Source: Sporomusa termitida | GTDB lineage: Bacteria > Bacillota > Negativicutes > Sporomusales > Sporomusaceae | NCBI RefSeq assembly: GCF_007641255.1 | Contig: NZ_CP036259.1 | Location: forward strand, 3,660,501 to 3,724,500 | Direction: 5' to 3' | DNA length: 64,000 nucleotides | In this document: piece by piece, positions 30,421 to 40,219 of the stretch | How the letters are laid out: the number at the start of each line of letters is the position of its first letter | Numbering within the stretch: the stretch's first letter is position 1 | Program-made: the position numbers and the translations under genes | The notes under the pieces: generated by a model | Told to the model about the DNA's origin: nothing | The model's input: only the letters and a program-made list of their open reading frames with translations | The model's database searches: none

Positions 30421-30627
30421 TCATTTAACAATCCTCTTATAGGTGCCCCATAACCCGGCAATCATGCCCACCACAATCCCCCCCACCGTAAACCAGGGAG
30501 ATGAATCCCAAAACCGGTCGGCAGAGCGGCCTAAAAACAGGCCAACAGCCACAGATGCCACCATATTAAGCCCGATAGATCCGGCTAGACCAAAGGCTGT
30601 CCATAGCCCGTCATTTTTGCCAGGCAT
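30421..30627 (-). CDS. atpZ: AtpZ/AtpI family F0F1-ATPase subunit
   Basis: A 68-residue protein with two membrane helices (AFGLAGSIGLNMVASVAVGLFLG and PWFTVGGIVVGMIAGLWGTYK, quoted in part). This matches the small AtpZ-type protein that often opens atp operons. It has an AGAGGTGAGG site and is the first gene after the atp promoter. Confidence 0.82.
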   Translation of the reverse strand: MPGKNDGLWTAFGLAGSIGLNMVASVAVGLFLGRSADRFWDSSPWFTVGGIVVGMIAGLWGTYKRIVK

Positions 30628-30659
30628 ATCCTCACCTCTTACAATTAGGCATCTTAGCG

Positions 30660-30687
30660 ATTATATAGCACCACATTATTTTGGCAA
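30660..30687 (-). promoter_or_regulatory. sigma-A promoter of the atp operon
   Basis: On the minus strand TTGCCA (30682-30687) and TATAAT (30660-30665) are separated by 16 bp, about 33 bp before the atpZ start codon. Confidence 0.75.
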
Positions 30688-30785
30688 AAACCCCAAAAAT
30701 AGGCTAATATCCGATATGTTTTATTCTCTATTGGCGGGCAAAATTCCTGCATAGACATACAGGAAATAATAAAAATTACACATAT

Positions 30786-31943
30786 TCAGTAAAATGCAAA
30801 TTCATCGGGCCGACTGTTCACTATCCCATATTTGTGTAAAATAGCGGTGACAATCCGCCGGGCTGCCTGGCCATCGCCATAGGGGTTAACGGCATTGGCC
30901 ATTTTATGATATTCACAGCCGTCAATAAGTAAACGCCGGGTTTCAGCATAAACACGGTCCCGGTCAGTGCCGATCAGCTTAACAGTGCCTGCGGCTACCG
31001 CCTCCGGGCGTTCCGTGGTATCCCGCAAAACCAATACCGGCTTGCCGAGAGCCGGCGCTTCTTCCTGAACGCCGCCCGAATCGGTAAGCACCAGATAAGA
31101 TCTGGCAATTAAATTGGCAAACGGCTGGTAATCCAGCGGATCGATCAGGTGCACCCGGTCCAGTTCGCCCAGTTCTTCCTGGACTACCTGCCGGACAAGC
31201 GGATTTTTATGTACAGGAAAAACAATTTCCACATCAGCGTGATCGATAACAATCTCTTTCAGGGCCTGGTATACATGGCGCATTGGCTCACCAAGGTTTT
31301 CCCGCCGGTGGGTTGTGACCAGAATGACCTTGTGGTTAGCATAGTCAATATGCCGGAGCAGGCGGCTGGTAAAGTGGTAGCCGTCATCAACAGTGGCCAT
31401 CAGCGCATCAATGACCGTATTGCCGGTAACAACAACAGCCCCGGGATCAACATTTTCCTGCAGCAGATTCTGCCGGGCCGTCATTGTCGGGGCAAAATGC
31501 ATGTCAGCCAGCGAGCCGGTCAGCTTGCGGTTCATTTCCTCCGGAAAAGGTGACTGCTTATTGCCTGTTCGCAGACCGGCCTCAACATGGCCGACCGTGG
31601 TCTGGTGATAAAAGGCCGCCAGGGCCCCGGCAAAGGTGGTGGTGGTATCACCGTGGACCAGTACAATATCCGGTTTTTCCTTAACCAGCACCTGATTAAG
31701 GCCGGACATCGCCCGACAGGTAATATCGAACAGGGTCTGTCCCTTGCACATAATATCCAGATCATAATCAGGGGCAATCCTGAACAGCTTCAGTACCTGA
31801 TCAAGCATCTCCCGGTGCTGGGCGGTCACAGCCACCACCGGGGTGATAGCCTCAGGATATTTCGCTAACTCCAGCACAACAGGCGCCATTTTTATCGCCT
31901 CCGGGCGGGTACCAAAAACAGTCATCACTTTAATGCGGGACAT
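30786..31943 (-). CDS. wecB: UDP-N-acetylglucosamine 2-epimerase (non-hydrolysing)
   Basis: This enzyme interconverts UDP-GlcNAc and UDP-ManNAc for surface polysaccharide or teichoic-acid-like linkage units. The product (386 residues) has the family motifs VMTVFGTRPEAIKMAP, VHGDTTT, GHVEAGLRT, TTHRRENLG and TDSGGVQEEAP. I start it at the ATG at 31943 with GAGGAG 7 nt upstream. The frame runs open to 32003 through a hairpin that cannot be coding. It follows wecA on the same strand. Confidence 0.94.
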   Translation of the reverse strand: MSRIKVMTVFGTRPEAIKMAPVVLELAKYPEAITPVVAVTAQHREMLDQVLKLFRIAPDYDLDIMCKGQTLFDITCRAMSGLNQVLVKEKPDIVLVHGDTTTTFAGALAAFYHQTTVGHVEAGLRTGNKQSPFPEEMNRKLTGSLADMHFAPTMTARQNLLQENVDPGAVVVTGNTVIDALMATVDDGYHFTSRLLRHIDYANHKVILVTTHRRENLGEPMRHVYQALKEIVIDHADVEIVFPVHKNPLVRQVVQEELGELDRVHLIDPLDYQPFANLIARSYLVLTDSGGVQEEAPALGKPVLVLRDTTERPEAVAAGTVKLIGTDRDRVYAETRRLLIDGCEYHKMANAVNPYGDGQAARRIVTAILHKYGIVNSRPDEFAFY

Positions 31944-32000
31944 AAAAATTCTCCTCTCGGTCGGCATCAAGTGGAAAAGTTCCCTTTCACCACGGGATAA

Positions 32001-32031
32001 CATAAAGCGGGCAAAGATTGCCCGCCTTATG
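32001..32031 (-). terminator. hairpin between wecA and wecB
   Basis: CATAAAGCGGGCAA pairs with TTGCCCGCCTTATG around a short loop. The T-run on the minus strand is weak, so it may be a partial terminator or an mRNA stability element. Confidence 0.5.
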
Positions 32032-32054
32032 TGCGTTATAAGCGCGACTCAAGC

Positions 32055-33101
32055 CTAATGGCTTTTGACATCGGTGCTTTTCAACACACCTTCATTGTTT
32101 TTAAGCACGCCAATCTTTTTAGCTCCCAGAATAGCGACTGTGATAATTGACAGTAAAATCAAGGCGGCATACACGTTGCTTACGGCCGTCAGGGCAATAG
32201 CACTTACGCCCAGACAGCCGCTGATCACATACATGAGTAATACAGCCTGTTTCTGACTTAAGCCCATCGCCAGCAGGCGATGATGAAAATGTCCTTTATC
32301 CGGCTTAAATATCGGCCGTCCGCTCATATAGCGCCGGATAATAGCAAAGGCGGTATCCATAATTGGCAGCCCCAGGGCTACGATCGGCACAACAAGGGCG
32401 ATGGTCGCCGCACTTTTTACCGTCCCCAGGATGGAGACAGCGGCAAGCATATAACCCAAAAACATGCTGCCCGTATCACCCATAAAAATTTTCGCGGGAT
32501 TAAAGTTATGCTGCAAAAAGCCAAGGGCACTGCCGGCCAGGGCCGCCGTTAAAATGGCCACTGTCCAGAAATCCTGCTCCAGCGCCACTAACAGTATCGT
32601 CACCGACGCGATTGTCGATACCCCGGCGGCCAGGCCGTCAAGGCCGTCAATCAGATTGACGGTATTGGTCAGGCTGACGACCCACAGAATCGTGAGCGGT
32701 ATCGATAAATAATTAACATAGATCATATCACCAAATGGATTTGTCAGCCATTCAATGCGAATATCAAACATAATGAGTACAGCGGCAGCCACAATCTGAC
32801 CTAAGAGTTTAACTTTTGCCGGTAATTGCTTTAAATCGTCAATAATACCAACTGCTAAAATAACAGTGCCGCCTAACAGCAGCCCCCAGAGTTCATGCGT
32901 GATATGCATACTGAACAGTACAGCCAGCACAAAACCAAAATATATTGCCAGTCCGCCCATCCGGGGGATTGGAATTGTATGCACTTTACGGGCGTCAGGA
33001 GCATCAAGCGCTCCGGCCTTAATGGCCAGATCCTTAACATGAGGGGTGATAAAGTAAGCTGCTGCCAAGGCAACAGTAAAAGCCACTACATATGTTTGCA
33101 A
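32055..33101 (-). CDS. wecA: undecaprenyl-phosphate GlcNAc-1-phosphate transferase (WecA/TagO type)
   Basis: An integral-membrane enzyme (348 residues, about eleven helices) that starts a surface glycan by loading sugar phosphate on the lipid carrier. Motifs: KVHTIPIPRMGGLAIY, DDLKQLPAKVKLLGQ, NLIDGLDGLAAG, FMGDTGSMFLGY and KGHFHHRLLAMG, all typical of the MraY/WecA family; HFHHRL marks the WecA/TagO branch. It starts at a TTG with GAGGTG upstream. It pairs with wecB downstream. Confidence 0.93.
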   Translation of the reverse strand: MQTYVVAFTVALAAAYFITPHVKDLAIKAGALDAPDARKVHTIPIPRMGGLAIYFGFVLAVLFSMHITHELWGLLLGGTVILAVGIIDDLKQLPAKVKLLGQIVAAAVLIMFDIRIEWLTNPFGDMIYVNYLSIPLTILWVVSLTNTVNLIDGLDGLAAGVSTIASVTILLVALEQDFWTVAILTAALAGSALGFLQHNFNPAKIFMGDTGSMFLGYMLAAVSILGTVKSAATIALVVPIVALGLPIMDTAFAIIRRYMSGRPIFKPDKGHFHHRLLAMGLSQKQAVLLMYVISGCLGVSAIALTAVSNVYAALILLSIITVAILGAKKIGVLKNNEGVLKSTDVKSH

Positions 33102-33271
33102 ATGCTAACACCTCTTTTCTACGCAACACTCATTGTACCTCATCTGTATAAAAGTTGTCAATCAGCCCTTAACCGCCAAATCATCCTGTATCGGTAGTAT
33201 TTAATTACCAAAACTATATGAGCCGTCTATATGCAGTATACCTCGATTTATTGCGCCCTTATACCTTTTTT

Positions 33272-33943
33272 TTAACAGTAGCCTTTATGGCGCAGTTTAT
33301 CCACATGGGTGGCCACAAGGGCCGGTATGCTTACAGCATGCCGTTCAGCCAGAATATACATCATCGTAAAGCAGCACTGAGCGACATCCAGAAGCTCCAG
33401 GGCCGCACCCCGGTTAACCTCGTTGCTGTCGAGCCGGGCTTGTTCCCCGGACGCGCCGGCATGCTTGCCCAGAAACTGGGTCAGTTCGCCAAGTTCTTCC
33501 TGAATCTTGCACACGGTTGTCAGCAGGGTGACATCCTCGATATTCAGATGGGGCAGGCTGATGTACTTAAAGTTGCCGCCATGCAGGTTTTTTATTGTGG
33601 TAATCGAATAGCTCTGGCTTACGTCATACATATATCCCTTTTCAAACAGTTTGGCCAGATGCTCACCGATCAGACTGTCGGCATCAATACCGAAGGAATC
33701 CTCCATGACAAAAATCATGGTCACACAAGTCTGGGCAACATCCAAAAGCTCTTCTTTAACATCGGCGAGCAAGGCAACGGCCTCCGGCTGCGCACTTAAT
33801 GCCGCCGGGCTCAGCTGCTCCCAGGGCATAAACTTCAGCACGGCCCGGGCCAGTTCACCGGCCTCTTCCATAGCCTTCAGCAGGGTTGAGTCAAGGGTTG
33901 GCGTCAGCGCCTCCAGTTTGGGTAAGTAAATAGCTTCTACCAT
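33272..33943 (-). CDS. tandem MazG-like nucleotide pyrophosphohydrolase domain protein
   Basis: A protein of about 223 residues made of two similar halves. Half one has KAMEEAGELARAVLKF and VKEELLDVAQTCVTMI; half two has KIQEELGELTQFLGK and ALELLDVAQCCFTMMY. These are the EExxE and ExxD metal-binding motifs of the all-alpha MazG NTP-pyrophosphatase fold, so this appears to be an internal duplication. The two halves could form one active unit, since MazG domains dimerise. I start it at the ATG at 33943 with AGGAGA 6 nt before it. Substrate unknown. Confidence 0.75.
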   Translation of the reverse strand: MVEAIYLPKLEALTPTLDSTLLKAMEEAGELARAVLKFMPWEQLSPAALSAQPEAVALLADVKEELLDVAQTCVTMIFVMEDSFGIDADSLIGEHLAKLFEKGYMYDVSQSYSITTIKNLHGGNFKYISLPHLNIEDVTLLTTVCKIQEELGELTQFLGKHAGASGEQARLDSNEVNRGAALELLDVAQCCFTMMYILAERHAVSIPALVATHVDKLRHKGYC

Positions 33944-34119
33944 GCACATTCTCCTATAGCAAGGCCGGTACAACCATCCAGTCGGATAACAAACCGGCCT
34001 AAGATTATGAATTTCAATTCGCCGCAAGCCGATAAAATCCCTTTTAAGCCGCGATTTTTCCTGGGTAATGTGAAAAATCCGGCTTTTGCCAGGTACTTGC
34101 GGGCACCGGCCGAGGCCCT

Positions 34120-34280
34120 AGTGCCTTGACAAAGTCAAATGTTAGGTTATACAACGCATCTTTTCCCGCACTGCTTCGTTGTCGTCGCCTTACAGATTGC
34201 CGATCTGCGCGGCTCCTCCGCCTTGCATTGCGAAAAAATCTACGTTGTCTAAAACTAACATCTAACTGTGCCAAGGCACT
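34120..34280. repeat. 160-bp palindromic intergenic element, copy 2
   Basis: Imperfect inverted arms both begin AGTGCCTTG and continue to ..ATGTTAG..ACAACG..TTTT. The core on the minus strand (TTTTTCGCA, CAAGGCGGAGGAG, a small palindrome, GACGACAACGA, TGCGG..AAAA) matches the element at 6431-6590. The 100-codon open frame across this region is a by-product of the repeat. Confidence 0.75.
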
Positions 34281-34326
34281 AGCCGTTCTTAACCTCATCG
34301 GCAAGAGGCTATAATTCCTGTCCATG

Positions 34327-34360
34327 AAAAACCGCTGCTGCCTCAATCAGGCGCAGCGGC
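34327..34360 (-). terminator. terminator of comEB
   Basis: GCCGCTGC pairs with GCAGCGGT-type sequence and is followed by TTTTT on the minus strand, directly after the comEB stop. Confidence 0.7.
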
Positions 34361-34366
34361 TTCTAA

Positions 34367-34828
34367 CTAACCGAAACAAACACATTCAATTCCGGCTTCG
34401 CCAATCAGTTGTTCAGCCAGTTTGTCAGGATAGCTGTATTGATAAACAACCCGCTTAATACCGGCATTTACAATAATTTTGGTACAGGCCGAACAGGGCT
34501 GGTGGGTAGAATAAATGGTCGCGCCCCGAATAGAAACCCCATACATAGCAGCCTGAACAACAGCACTTTGCTCGGCATGAAGACCGCGGCAAAGCTCCTG
34601 CCGCTCACCGGAGGGGATCTGGTTGTCGGCGCGGACACAGCCGGTTTCTCCACAGTGGGCCAGGCCGCAGGGTGCGCCATTATAACCGCTGGCTAATAAC
34701 CGCTGTTCCTTAACAATCACCGCCCCAATCTGGCGGCGCAAGCAGGTAGACCTGGTGGCCACCACCTTGGTAATCTCCATAAAATATTCATCCCAGGTGG
34801 GACGGACAAGGTCCGGTTTTTCCTTCAT
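34367..34828 (-). CDS. comEB: dCMP deaminase family protein (ComEB type)
   Basis: A 153-residue zinc deaminase that converts dCMP to dUMP for thymidylate supply. It has the zinc and proton-shuttle motif [11 protein letters not shown] and [13 protein letters not shown], plus the dCMP-deaminase insert with [17 protein letters not shown], which holds extra Cys and His residues. It lies beside upp, another pyrimidine gene, with an AGAGGAAA ribosome site. Confidence 0.92.
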   Translation of the reverse strand: MKEKPDLVRPTWDEYFMEITKVVATRSTCLRRQIGAVIVKEQRLLASGYNGAPCGLAHCGETGCVRADNQIPSGERQELCRGLHAEQSAVVQAAMYGVSIRGATIYSTHQPCSACTKIIVNAGIKRVVYQYSYPDKLAEQLIGEAGIECVCFG

Positions 34829-34894
34829 TTTCCTCTACCCCCTTGGCCAAACAGTGTAATAACAATGTATTCCCGGCCCGGGTATAAAATGCCC

Positions 34895-35521
34895 TTACTT
34901 TGTACCAAAAATACGGTCACCCGCATCCCCCAGCCCGGGCACAATATAACCATTTTCATTGAGATGACTGTCAACAGCCGCAACATACACCTCAACATCA
35001 GGGTGATGGTCATTAACCAGGTTAACGCCTTCCGGCGCAGCTACCAGGCACATCAGTTTTATATGTCTGGCACCTTTGGCTTTCAGCATATCAATCGCCG
35101 CCACCGAGGAACCGCCTGTCGCCAGCATCGGATCAATGACAATGAGTTCGCGCTCAGCCACATCGGTAGGCAATTTGCAATAATATTCCACAGGCTTCAG
35201 GGTTTCATGGTCACGGTACAAACCAATATGTCCCACCTTGGCGGCCGGGATCAGCTTCACAATACCGTTTACCATCCCCAGGCCGGCCCGCAGAATCGGC
35301 ACTATACCAATTTTTTTGCCTGACAGCATCTTGCAGGTGCAGGTTGTCAGCGGCGTTTCGACCTGAGTCTCCTCCAGCGGCATATTCCGGGTCAGTTCAT
35401 AGGCCATCAGCATCGCCACTTCCTCTAACAGCTCCCGGAACTCCTTGGTCCCTGTTCTTACATCGCGGATCAGCGACAATTTATGCTGAATCAGGGGATG
35501 ATCGATTACTTTTACCTGCAT
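34895..35521 (-). CDS. upp: uracil phosphoribosyltransferase
   Basis: A 208-residue salvage enzyme that makes UMP from uracil and PRPP. It has the PRPP-binding motif [17 protein letters not shown] and the uracil-binding C-terminal [18 protein letters not shown]. It is followed by comEB and preceded by glyA, as in Bacillus. AAGGAGAG precedes the ATG. Confidence 0.96.
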   Translation of the reverse strand: MQVKVIDHPLIQHKLSLIRDVRTGTKEFRELLEEVAMLMAYELTRNMPLEETQVETPLTTCTCKMLSGKKIGIVPILRAGLGMVNGIVKLIPAAKVGHIGLYRDHETLKPVEYYCKLPTDVAERELIVIDPMLATGGSSVAAIDMLKAKGARHIKLMCLVAAPEGVNLVNDHHPDVEVYVAAVDSHLNENGYIVPGLGDAGDRIFGTK

Positions 35522-35563
35522 GGTTATCTCTCCTTATTTTTCCTCAGACCCCAGCCTCGCCGT

Positions 35564-36799
35564 TTATGCGTAGAGAGGATATTTACGGCACAAGCCGGCC
35601 ACCAGGGAACGGGCTTTAGCCTGAGTTTCACTGTCTTCCGGCTTGGTCAGCGTCATAGAGATAATGTCCCCGATAACCACCATATCCTGCTCCGTCATGC
35701 CCCGGGAGGTGACGGCCGGGACACCGATCCGGATACCGCTTGTAACCATCGGGCTGGCCGGGTCGTTCGGAATTGCGTTTTTATTGACCGTAACCCCGAT
35801 CTCGTCGAGGAGATGTTCAGCCTGCTTGCCGGTAATCTTCTGGGTCCGCAGATCGACAAGCATCAGATGATTGTCGGTACCGCCCGACACCAGGGTAAAA
35901 CCGTTCTGTTTCAGGCGTTCGGCCAGAGCCTGAGCATTTTTCACGATTTGTCCCTGATACCGGCGGAACTCCTCACTGAGTGCTTCTTTGAAAGACACGG
36001 CCTTAGCGGCAATCACATGCATTAACGGCCCCCCCTGAATGCCGGGGAATATTGCTTTATTAATAGCCTTGGCATACTGGGCCCGGCACAGGATCATGCC
36101 GCCCCGCGGGCCGCGCAGGGTCTTGTGCGTCGTGGTGGTAACAATATCGGCATGAGGCACAGGACTGGGATGATAACCGGCGGCCACCAGACCGGCAATA
36201 TGGGCCATGTCAACCATAAACAAAGCCCCGGCATCACGGGCAATCTGGCCCAGCCGTGCAAAATCGATCACCCGGGAATAAGAGCTGGCGCCGGCCACCA
36301 GCATTTTAGGCTTGTGCGTTTTGGCCAGTTCGGCCACCTGATCATAGTTAATGCGATGGGTAACATCATCAACGCCATAGGCAACAACATTAAAATACTG
36401 ACCGGAGATATTCACGGGGCTGCCATGGGTCAGATGACCGCCATGGGCCAGATTCATCCCCAAAATGGTATCACCGGGCTTCAAAAAAGCAAAATATACA
36501 GCCGTATTTGCCTGGGCCCCCGAATGGGCCTGCACGTTAACATGCTCAGCACCAAACAGCTCTTTGGCCCTGTCAATCGCTAGCTGTTCAACAATGTCGA
36601 CATGCTCGCAGCCGCCATAATAACGATGCCCCGGATAACCTTCGGCATACTTGTTGGTAAGTACCGATCCCTGGGCCTCCATTACGGCTTTGCTGACAAA
36701 GTTCTCCGAGGCAATAAGTTCCAGCTTGTTTTGCTGGCGTTTGCGTTCAAGCTCAATGGCTCCTGCTATTTCCGGGTCCACTCCTGCAAGTATTGTCAT
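35564..36799 (-). CDS. glyA: serine hydroxymethyltransferase
   Basis: A PLP enzyme (411 residues) that interconverts serine and glycine and loads tetrahydrofolate with a one-carbon unit. It has the PLP-lysine motif [31 protein letters not shown] at the N-terminus and [17 protein letters not shown] place the start at 36799 (MTILAG) with GAGGAGGAAA upstream; the open frame extends further. The long frame overlaps the ywlG gene end, but the chosen start does not. Confidence 0.96.
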   Translation of the reverse strand: MTILAGVDPEIAGAIELERKRQQNKLELIASENFVSKAVMEAQGSVLTNKYAEGYPGHRYYGGCEHVDIVEQLAIDRAKELFGAEHVNVQAHSGAQANTAVYFAFLKPGDTILGMNLAHGGHLTHGSPVNISGQYFNVVAYGVDDVTHRINYDQVAELAKTHKPKMLVAGASSYSRVIDFARLGQIARDAGALFMVDMAHIAGLVAAGYHPSPVPHADIVTTTTHKTLRGPRGGMILCRAQYAKAINKAIFPGIQGGPLMHVIAAKAVSFKEALSEEFRRYQGQIVKNAQALAERLKQNGFTLVSGGTDNHLMLVDLRTQKITGKQAEHLLDEIGVTVNKNAIPNDPASPMVTSGIRIGVPAVTSRGMTEQDMVVIGDIISMTLTKPEDSETQAKARSLVAGLCRKYPLYA

Positions 36800-36836
36800 A
36801 ACTATTTCCTCCTCAAATAAAGCAAAAATTATTTTG

Positions 36837-37391
36837 TTAGCACAGCTCATAAACGGCCCGCGCCCCGCCGATTAACTTAGGCCGGGTGCGCGCAGCCGTC
36901 AAATAAGCCTCGCCGATATTCCGCTGCGCTAACCGTACCGGAATAGCAACTTTCTTGATATGCATGCCGATAAGGGTACTGCCGATATCAAGACCGGCAT
37001 GGGCAATAATCGCTTCCACCACCACCGGCTTGGCAAATTTGCGCATCGCCATAGCCGCCAGCGCCCCGCCGGCCTTGGCAACCGGAATAACAGTCACCTC
37101 GTCCAGACGGTATTGTGAAGCCACAGCCTGCTCTACAACCAGCGCCCGGTTAAGGTGCTCACAACACTGGATGGCCAGCGCCACCTGATACCAGGAACAA
37201 ATTTTCTGCAGGCTCGCTAAAATCCGGGCCGCGACCACATCCGAGCCATAGGAGCCGATCCGGGCTCCCTGCACCTCGCTGGTACTGCACCCTACCACCA
37301 GAATTTGTCCCGGCTGCAGCCCGGCCGTCTTCAGCAGCTCTTCCGCCGCCTGCATCGTCTGCCGGCCAATCATCGACAAGTCTGTGTCCAT
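36837..37391 (-). CDS. ywlG: UPF0340/TIGR01440 family protein (YwlG)
   Basis: A 184-residue protein of a conserved family without a firmly known function. It shows the family features [34 protein letters not shown] and [14 protein letters not shown]. It stands between rpiB and glyA, exactly where Bacillus has ywlG. Confidence 0.88.
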   Translation of the reverse strand: MDTDLSMIGRQTMQAAEELLKTAGLQPGQILVVGCSTSEVQGARIGSYGSDVVAARILASLQKICSWYQVALAIQCCEHLNRALVVEQAVASQYRLDEVTVIPVAKAGGALAAMAMRKFAKPVVVEAIIAHAGLDIGSTLIGMHIKKVAIPVRLAQRNIGEAYLTAARTRPKLIGGARAVYELC

Positions 37392-37405
37392 GGGTTACCA
37401 CTCCA

Positions 37406-37852
37406 TTACTTCTGCGCTTTTTCCAGATCCATGATTTTTTCGACCCGGCAGGTATGGCGCCCGCCGGCAAATTCTGTTCTCAGCCACATCTCGACAATCA
37501 TCCTAGCCAAACCGGCACCAATGACCCGCTCACCCAGGTTCAGGATGTTGGCATCATTATGCTCGCGGGCCATCCGGGCGGAAAAAACATCATGGCACAG
37601 CGCCGCCCTGATCCCCTTAACCTTGTTGGCAGCAATATTTACACCAATCCCGGTACCGCAAATAATAATGCCCCGCTCATACTCGCCGCCGGCTACCGCC
37701 TGGGCTATCTGGCAGGCAATATCGGGATAATCAACAGATTCAGCCGTATATGTACCGAAATCGTGGCTGTCGACCTGCAGTTCAGTCAACAGGGCTTTAA
37801 TCTCCTCCTTGAGGCGGAAACCACCGTGGTCGCTGCCAATGGCTAGCTTCAT
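37406..37852 (-). CDS. rpiB: ribose-5-phosphate isomerase B
   Basis: A 148-residue isomerase of ribose 5-phosphate and ribulose 5-phosphate. It opens with KLAIGSDHGGFRLKEEI and has the catalytic Cys in IICGTGIGVNIAANKVKGIRAAL and the phosphate-binding RxxHNDANIL-type segment (ARMAREHNDANIL). It follows the low-molecular-weight phosphatase gene, as in Bacillus. Some members act on allose or galactose phosphates instead. Confidence 0.94.
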   Translation of the reverse strand: MKLAIGSDHGGFRLKEEIKALLTELQVDSHDFGTYTAESVDYPDIACQIAQAVAGGEYERGIIICGTGIGVNIAANKVKGIRAALCHDVFSARMAREHNDANILNLGERVIGAGLARMIVEMWLRTEFAGGRHTCRVEKIMDLEKAQK

Positions 37853-37908
37853 TGCGTAACACTTCCTATATTATAAAATTTGCGGATCTTTCACCTTTTC
37901 CACGTGAA

Positions 37909-38373
37909 TTACTTTTTTCCTGCCAAAGTGACAATTTTTCCCCAGGCGGCCTGCAGGTATTGTTGGATCTGCCGGGCACAGTTACGGTACTGGACCTCAC
38001 TGCCGCCGTACGGATCAACGACATCACCGGCCTGGCCGGCCAGTTCTGCCAAAGTATATATCTTGCCGGCCAGACCTGGTGCCATACTGGCCGCCGTCTG
38101 CTTGTGGGCCAGTGTCATCGTCAGGATCAGGTCGGCATTCTGAAGCTGGGCCAGTGACAGTTGCCGGGAATAATGCTTGTCCAGGTTTAAGCCGGCCTGA
38201 CGCATTACGGCCTGAGCCCCGGCCGAAGCCGGCTGACGCCCGGCAGCAATTCCCGCCGACTCAACGTGGATACTGCCGGCCAGCCCGGCCCTGGCCGCCA
38301 GCTCAGTCAGGAGCGCGGCCGCCATCGGGCTGCGGCAGGTATTGCCTGTACATACAAACACAATCTTGAACAT
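37909..38373 (-). CDS. ywlE: low molecular weight protein phosphatase (YwlE type)
   Basis: A 154-residue phosphatase with the P-loop VCTGNTCRSPMAAAL (nucleophile Cys, residues about 7-14) and the general acid in VVDPYGGS. YwlE in Bacillus removes phosphate from arginine; the Thr after Asn in CTGNTCR fits that subgroup. Order mntP-ywlE-rpiB matches Bacillus. Confidence 0.9.
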   Translation of the reverse strand: MFKIVFVCTGNTCRSPMAAALLTELAARAGLAGSIHVESAGIAAGRQPASAGAQAVMRQAGLNLDKHYSRQLSLAQLQNADLILTMTLAHKQTAASMAPGLAGKIYTLAELAGQAGDVVDPYGGSEVQYRNCARQIQQYLQAAWGKIVTLAGKK

Positions 38374-38434
38374 TCTCGATCAACCCCCTTTTATTTTGTG
38401 TCCGTAAAAACTATCTCATACCCGCTGAGTACGG

Positions 38435-39028
38435 CTAAATTGTCGTCCATAAAATATGCACTCCCAGCAGGAGTAAAACAATGCCGCCGATCAGTTCGGC
38501 CTTCTCGCCGATATAGCGTCCCAGCTTGCGGCCCAGTCCCAGGCCCATCAGGGCGATCACAAAAATAACGGCCCCCAGAATAATACTCAGCCGCAATAAA
38601 TCAACGTCAATCATTCCCAGGCTGAACCCTGCGGCCAGGGCGTCAATACTGACACTGGCGGCAAGCATAAAGAGGGCGCCGCCGCGTAAGGGATTGCCGG
38701 CCGCTGCCGCCTCGGAGCCGCTGATATTTTCCTTGATCATGTTTACGCCCAGGCCGGCCAACACCACCGCGCCGATGATGGTAGCAAAATTTTGCACATT
38801 GGCCACCGGCCAGTCAATGTGGTAGGCGCCAACATGTTCCACAACATGGCCCAGCCAATGGCCGATATGGTAGCCGGTCAGGATCATGATAATGTGAAAT
38901 AAAGCAAAAACAATGGCCGACTGGACAATAACCAGCCGCCGTACCTTATTCATGCCAATCGGCACGGCCACTGAAAATAGGTCAGTACCCAAAGCTGCGC
39001 TTAAGATGAACAGTTCGAACATGCTCAT
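38435..39028 (-). CDS. mntP: manganese efflux pump MntP
   Basis: A 197-residue inner-membrane protein with six helices. It has conserved acidic residues in membrane segments, including ALGTDLFSVAVPIGM and SVSIDALAAGFSLGM, as in MntP, which removes excess Mn2+. I looked for a Mn riboswitch (yybP-ykoY) in the 120 bp upstream and did not recognise one; a CCGGC/GCCGG hairpin is there. Confidence 0.9.
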   Translation of the reverse strand: MSMFELFILSAALGTDLFSVAVPIGMNKVRRLVIVQSAIVFALFHIIMILTGYHIGHWLGHVVEHVGAYHIDWPVANVQNFATIIGAVVLAGLGVNMIKENISGSEAAAAGNPLRGGALFMLAASVSIDALAAGFSLGMIDVDLLRLSIILGAVIFVIALMGLGLGRKLGRYIGEKAELIGGIVLLLLGVHILWTTI

Positions 39029-39148
39029 AACATTATTCCACCCCTTTACCCTATCGGCTGCTTAACCACCCGGCTGTGGCCGGAAGCTCACGCAAGACCT
39101 GGTAATATATATGTGTGGGCAAAGGGCAATATGTAAGCATGGCTTGTA

Positions 39149-40201
39149 CTATTCGCGGATAATGCGGTAGCCGGAGGCTTTACGCAGCCGGTTCATTACC
39201 GCCAGCCCCAGTCCCTGTTCAGCAATGCCCTCGGCATAAATAACATCAACCCCTTTATGATCAAAGCTCCGCAGCGCGTTATACAGGTTGGCGGCAATAA
39301 CCCCGGCTCCGCCCTGTGGTCCATACACGGCGGTTATGACCGGGGCCGGCAATACCGGTGCGGTCTCGGCCGACACAATGGCCCCCACCGTTTTACCTGC
39401 CGCCAGTGCCCGGGTAATCTCCCGCAGCAGCAGCACGGCGGTGTGTTGCGGGCCTGTTTCTATTAAAAACAGGGGTGCCGCCGGTGCATAATGCGTATAT
39501 TTCATCCCGGGCGAACGGGGAACCGCCGGCGAACCGGCCAGCGCCGGGTCAATCTCGACGGCCCCTAACACGGCCAGCAGCATTTCATAAGTAATGCCGC
39601 CAGGCCGCAGCAGGGTCGGCACCGGCGTGGTACAGTCCACAACCGTCGACTCCACCCCGATTTCACAGGGACCGGCGTCGATAATGGCGTCAATCCTGCC
39701 GGCCAGATCAGTTTCCACCGCCCGGGCCGTTGTCGGGCTCGGGCGGCCGGACGTGTTGGCACTGGGAGCCGCCACCGGTACCCCGGCCAGCCGGATAAGC
39801 TCCCTGGCGATCAGGGAGTCCGGCAGACGCACCGCCACCGTGTCCAGCCCGCCGGTAACCGCATCCGGCACCTGCGGCTGACGCTGTACCACCACACTAA
39901 GCGGGCCGGGCCAGTAGCGGTCAATTAAAGCCCGGGCACTGGCAGGAACGGCCGCCGCCAGTTGAGCCAGCTGCCCGGGGGCATCAATATGTAAAATAAG
40001 CGGATTATCGGCCGGCCGCCCCTTGGCCCTGAATATCCCGGCCACCGCCCGGGCATCCAGGCCGTTGGCCCCCAGTCCGTATACAGTCTCGGTCGGAAAG
40101 GCCACAAGCCCCCCCTGCCGCAGCAGCTGCGCTGCCGCCGTCAATACCCCCCGGTCAGGATTAACCGGGTCCACCTTATAATATACAGTACGCAATTCCA
40201 A
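39149..40201 (-). CDS. ywlC: L-threonylcarbamoyladenylate synthase (Sua5 form)
   Basis: This enzyme makes threonylcarbamoyl-AMP for the t6A modification of tRNAs reading ANN codons. It has the YrdC domain (LRQGGLVAFPTETVYGLGANGLD, in part; KGRPADNPLI; VAAPSANTSGRPSPT) and the Sua5 C-terminal domain, including RSPGMKYTHYAPAAPL. I take a TTG start at 40201 with GGAGAT just before it (351 residues). The frame runs open to 40318, but that part lies inside a MITE-like element. Neighbouring prmC and prfA also serve translation. Confidence 0.9.
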   Translation of the reverse strand: MELRTVYYKVDPVNPDRGVLTAAAQLLRQGGLVAFPTETVYGLGANGLDARAVAGIFRAKGRPADNPLILHIDAPGQLAQLAAAVPASARALIDRYWPGPLSVVVQRQPQVPDAVTGGLDTVAVRLPDSLIARELIRLAGVPVAAPSANTSGRPSPTTARAVETDLAGRIDAIIDAGPCEIGVESTVVDCTTPVPTLLRPGGITYEMLLAVLGAVEIDPALAGSPAVPRSPGMKYTHYAPAAPLFLIETGPQHTAVLLLREITRALAAGKTVGAIVSAETAPVLPAPVITAVYGPQGGAGVIAANLYNALRSFDHKGVDVIYAEGIAEQGLGLAVMNRLRKASGYRIIRE

Positions 40202-40219
40202 TTCATCTCCATTGATCAC

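Noticed and set aside
31944-32003. Longer N-terminus of WecB
   Set aside because: It would run through a strong hairpin; the ATG at 31943 has GAGGAG and matches the family start.
34044-34346. A 100-codon frame rich in Arg and Ser
   Set aside because: It covers the palindromic element and the comEB terminator, and has no ribosome site.
39029-39148. Possible Mn riboswitch (yybP-ykoY) before mntP
   Set aside because: The typical conserved blocks are not visible in the 120 bp; only a short GC hairpin is present.
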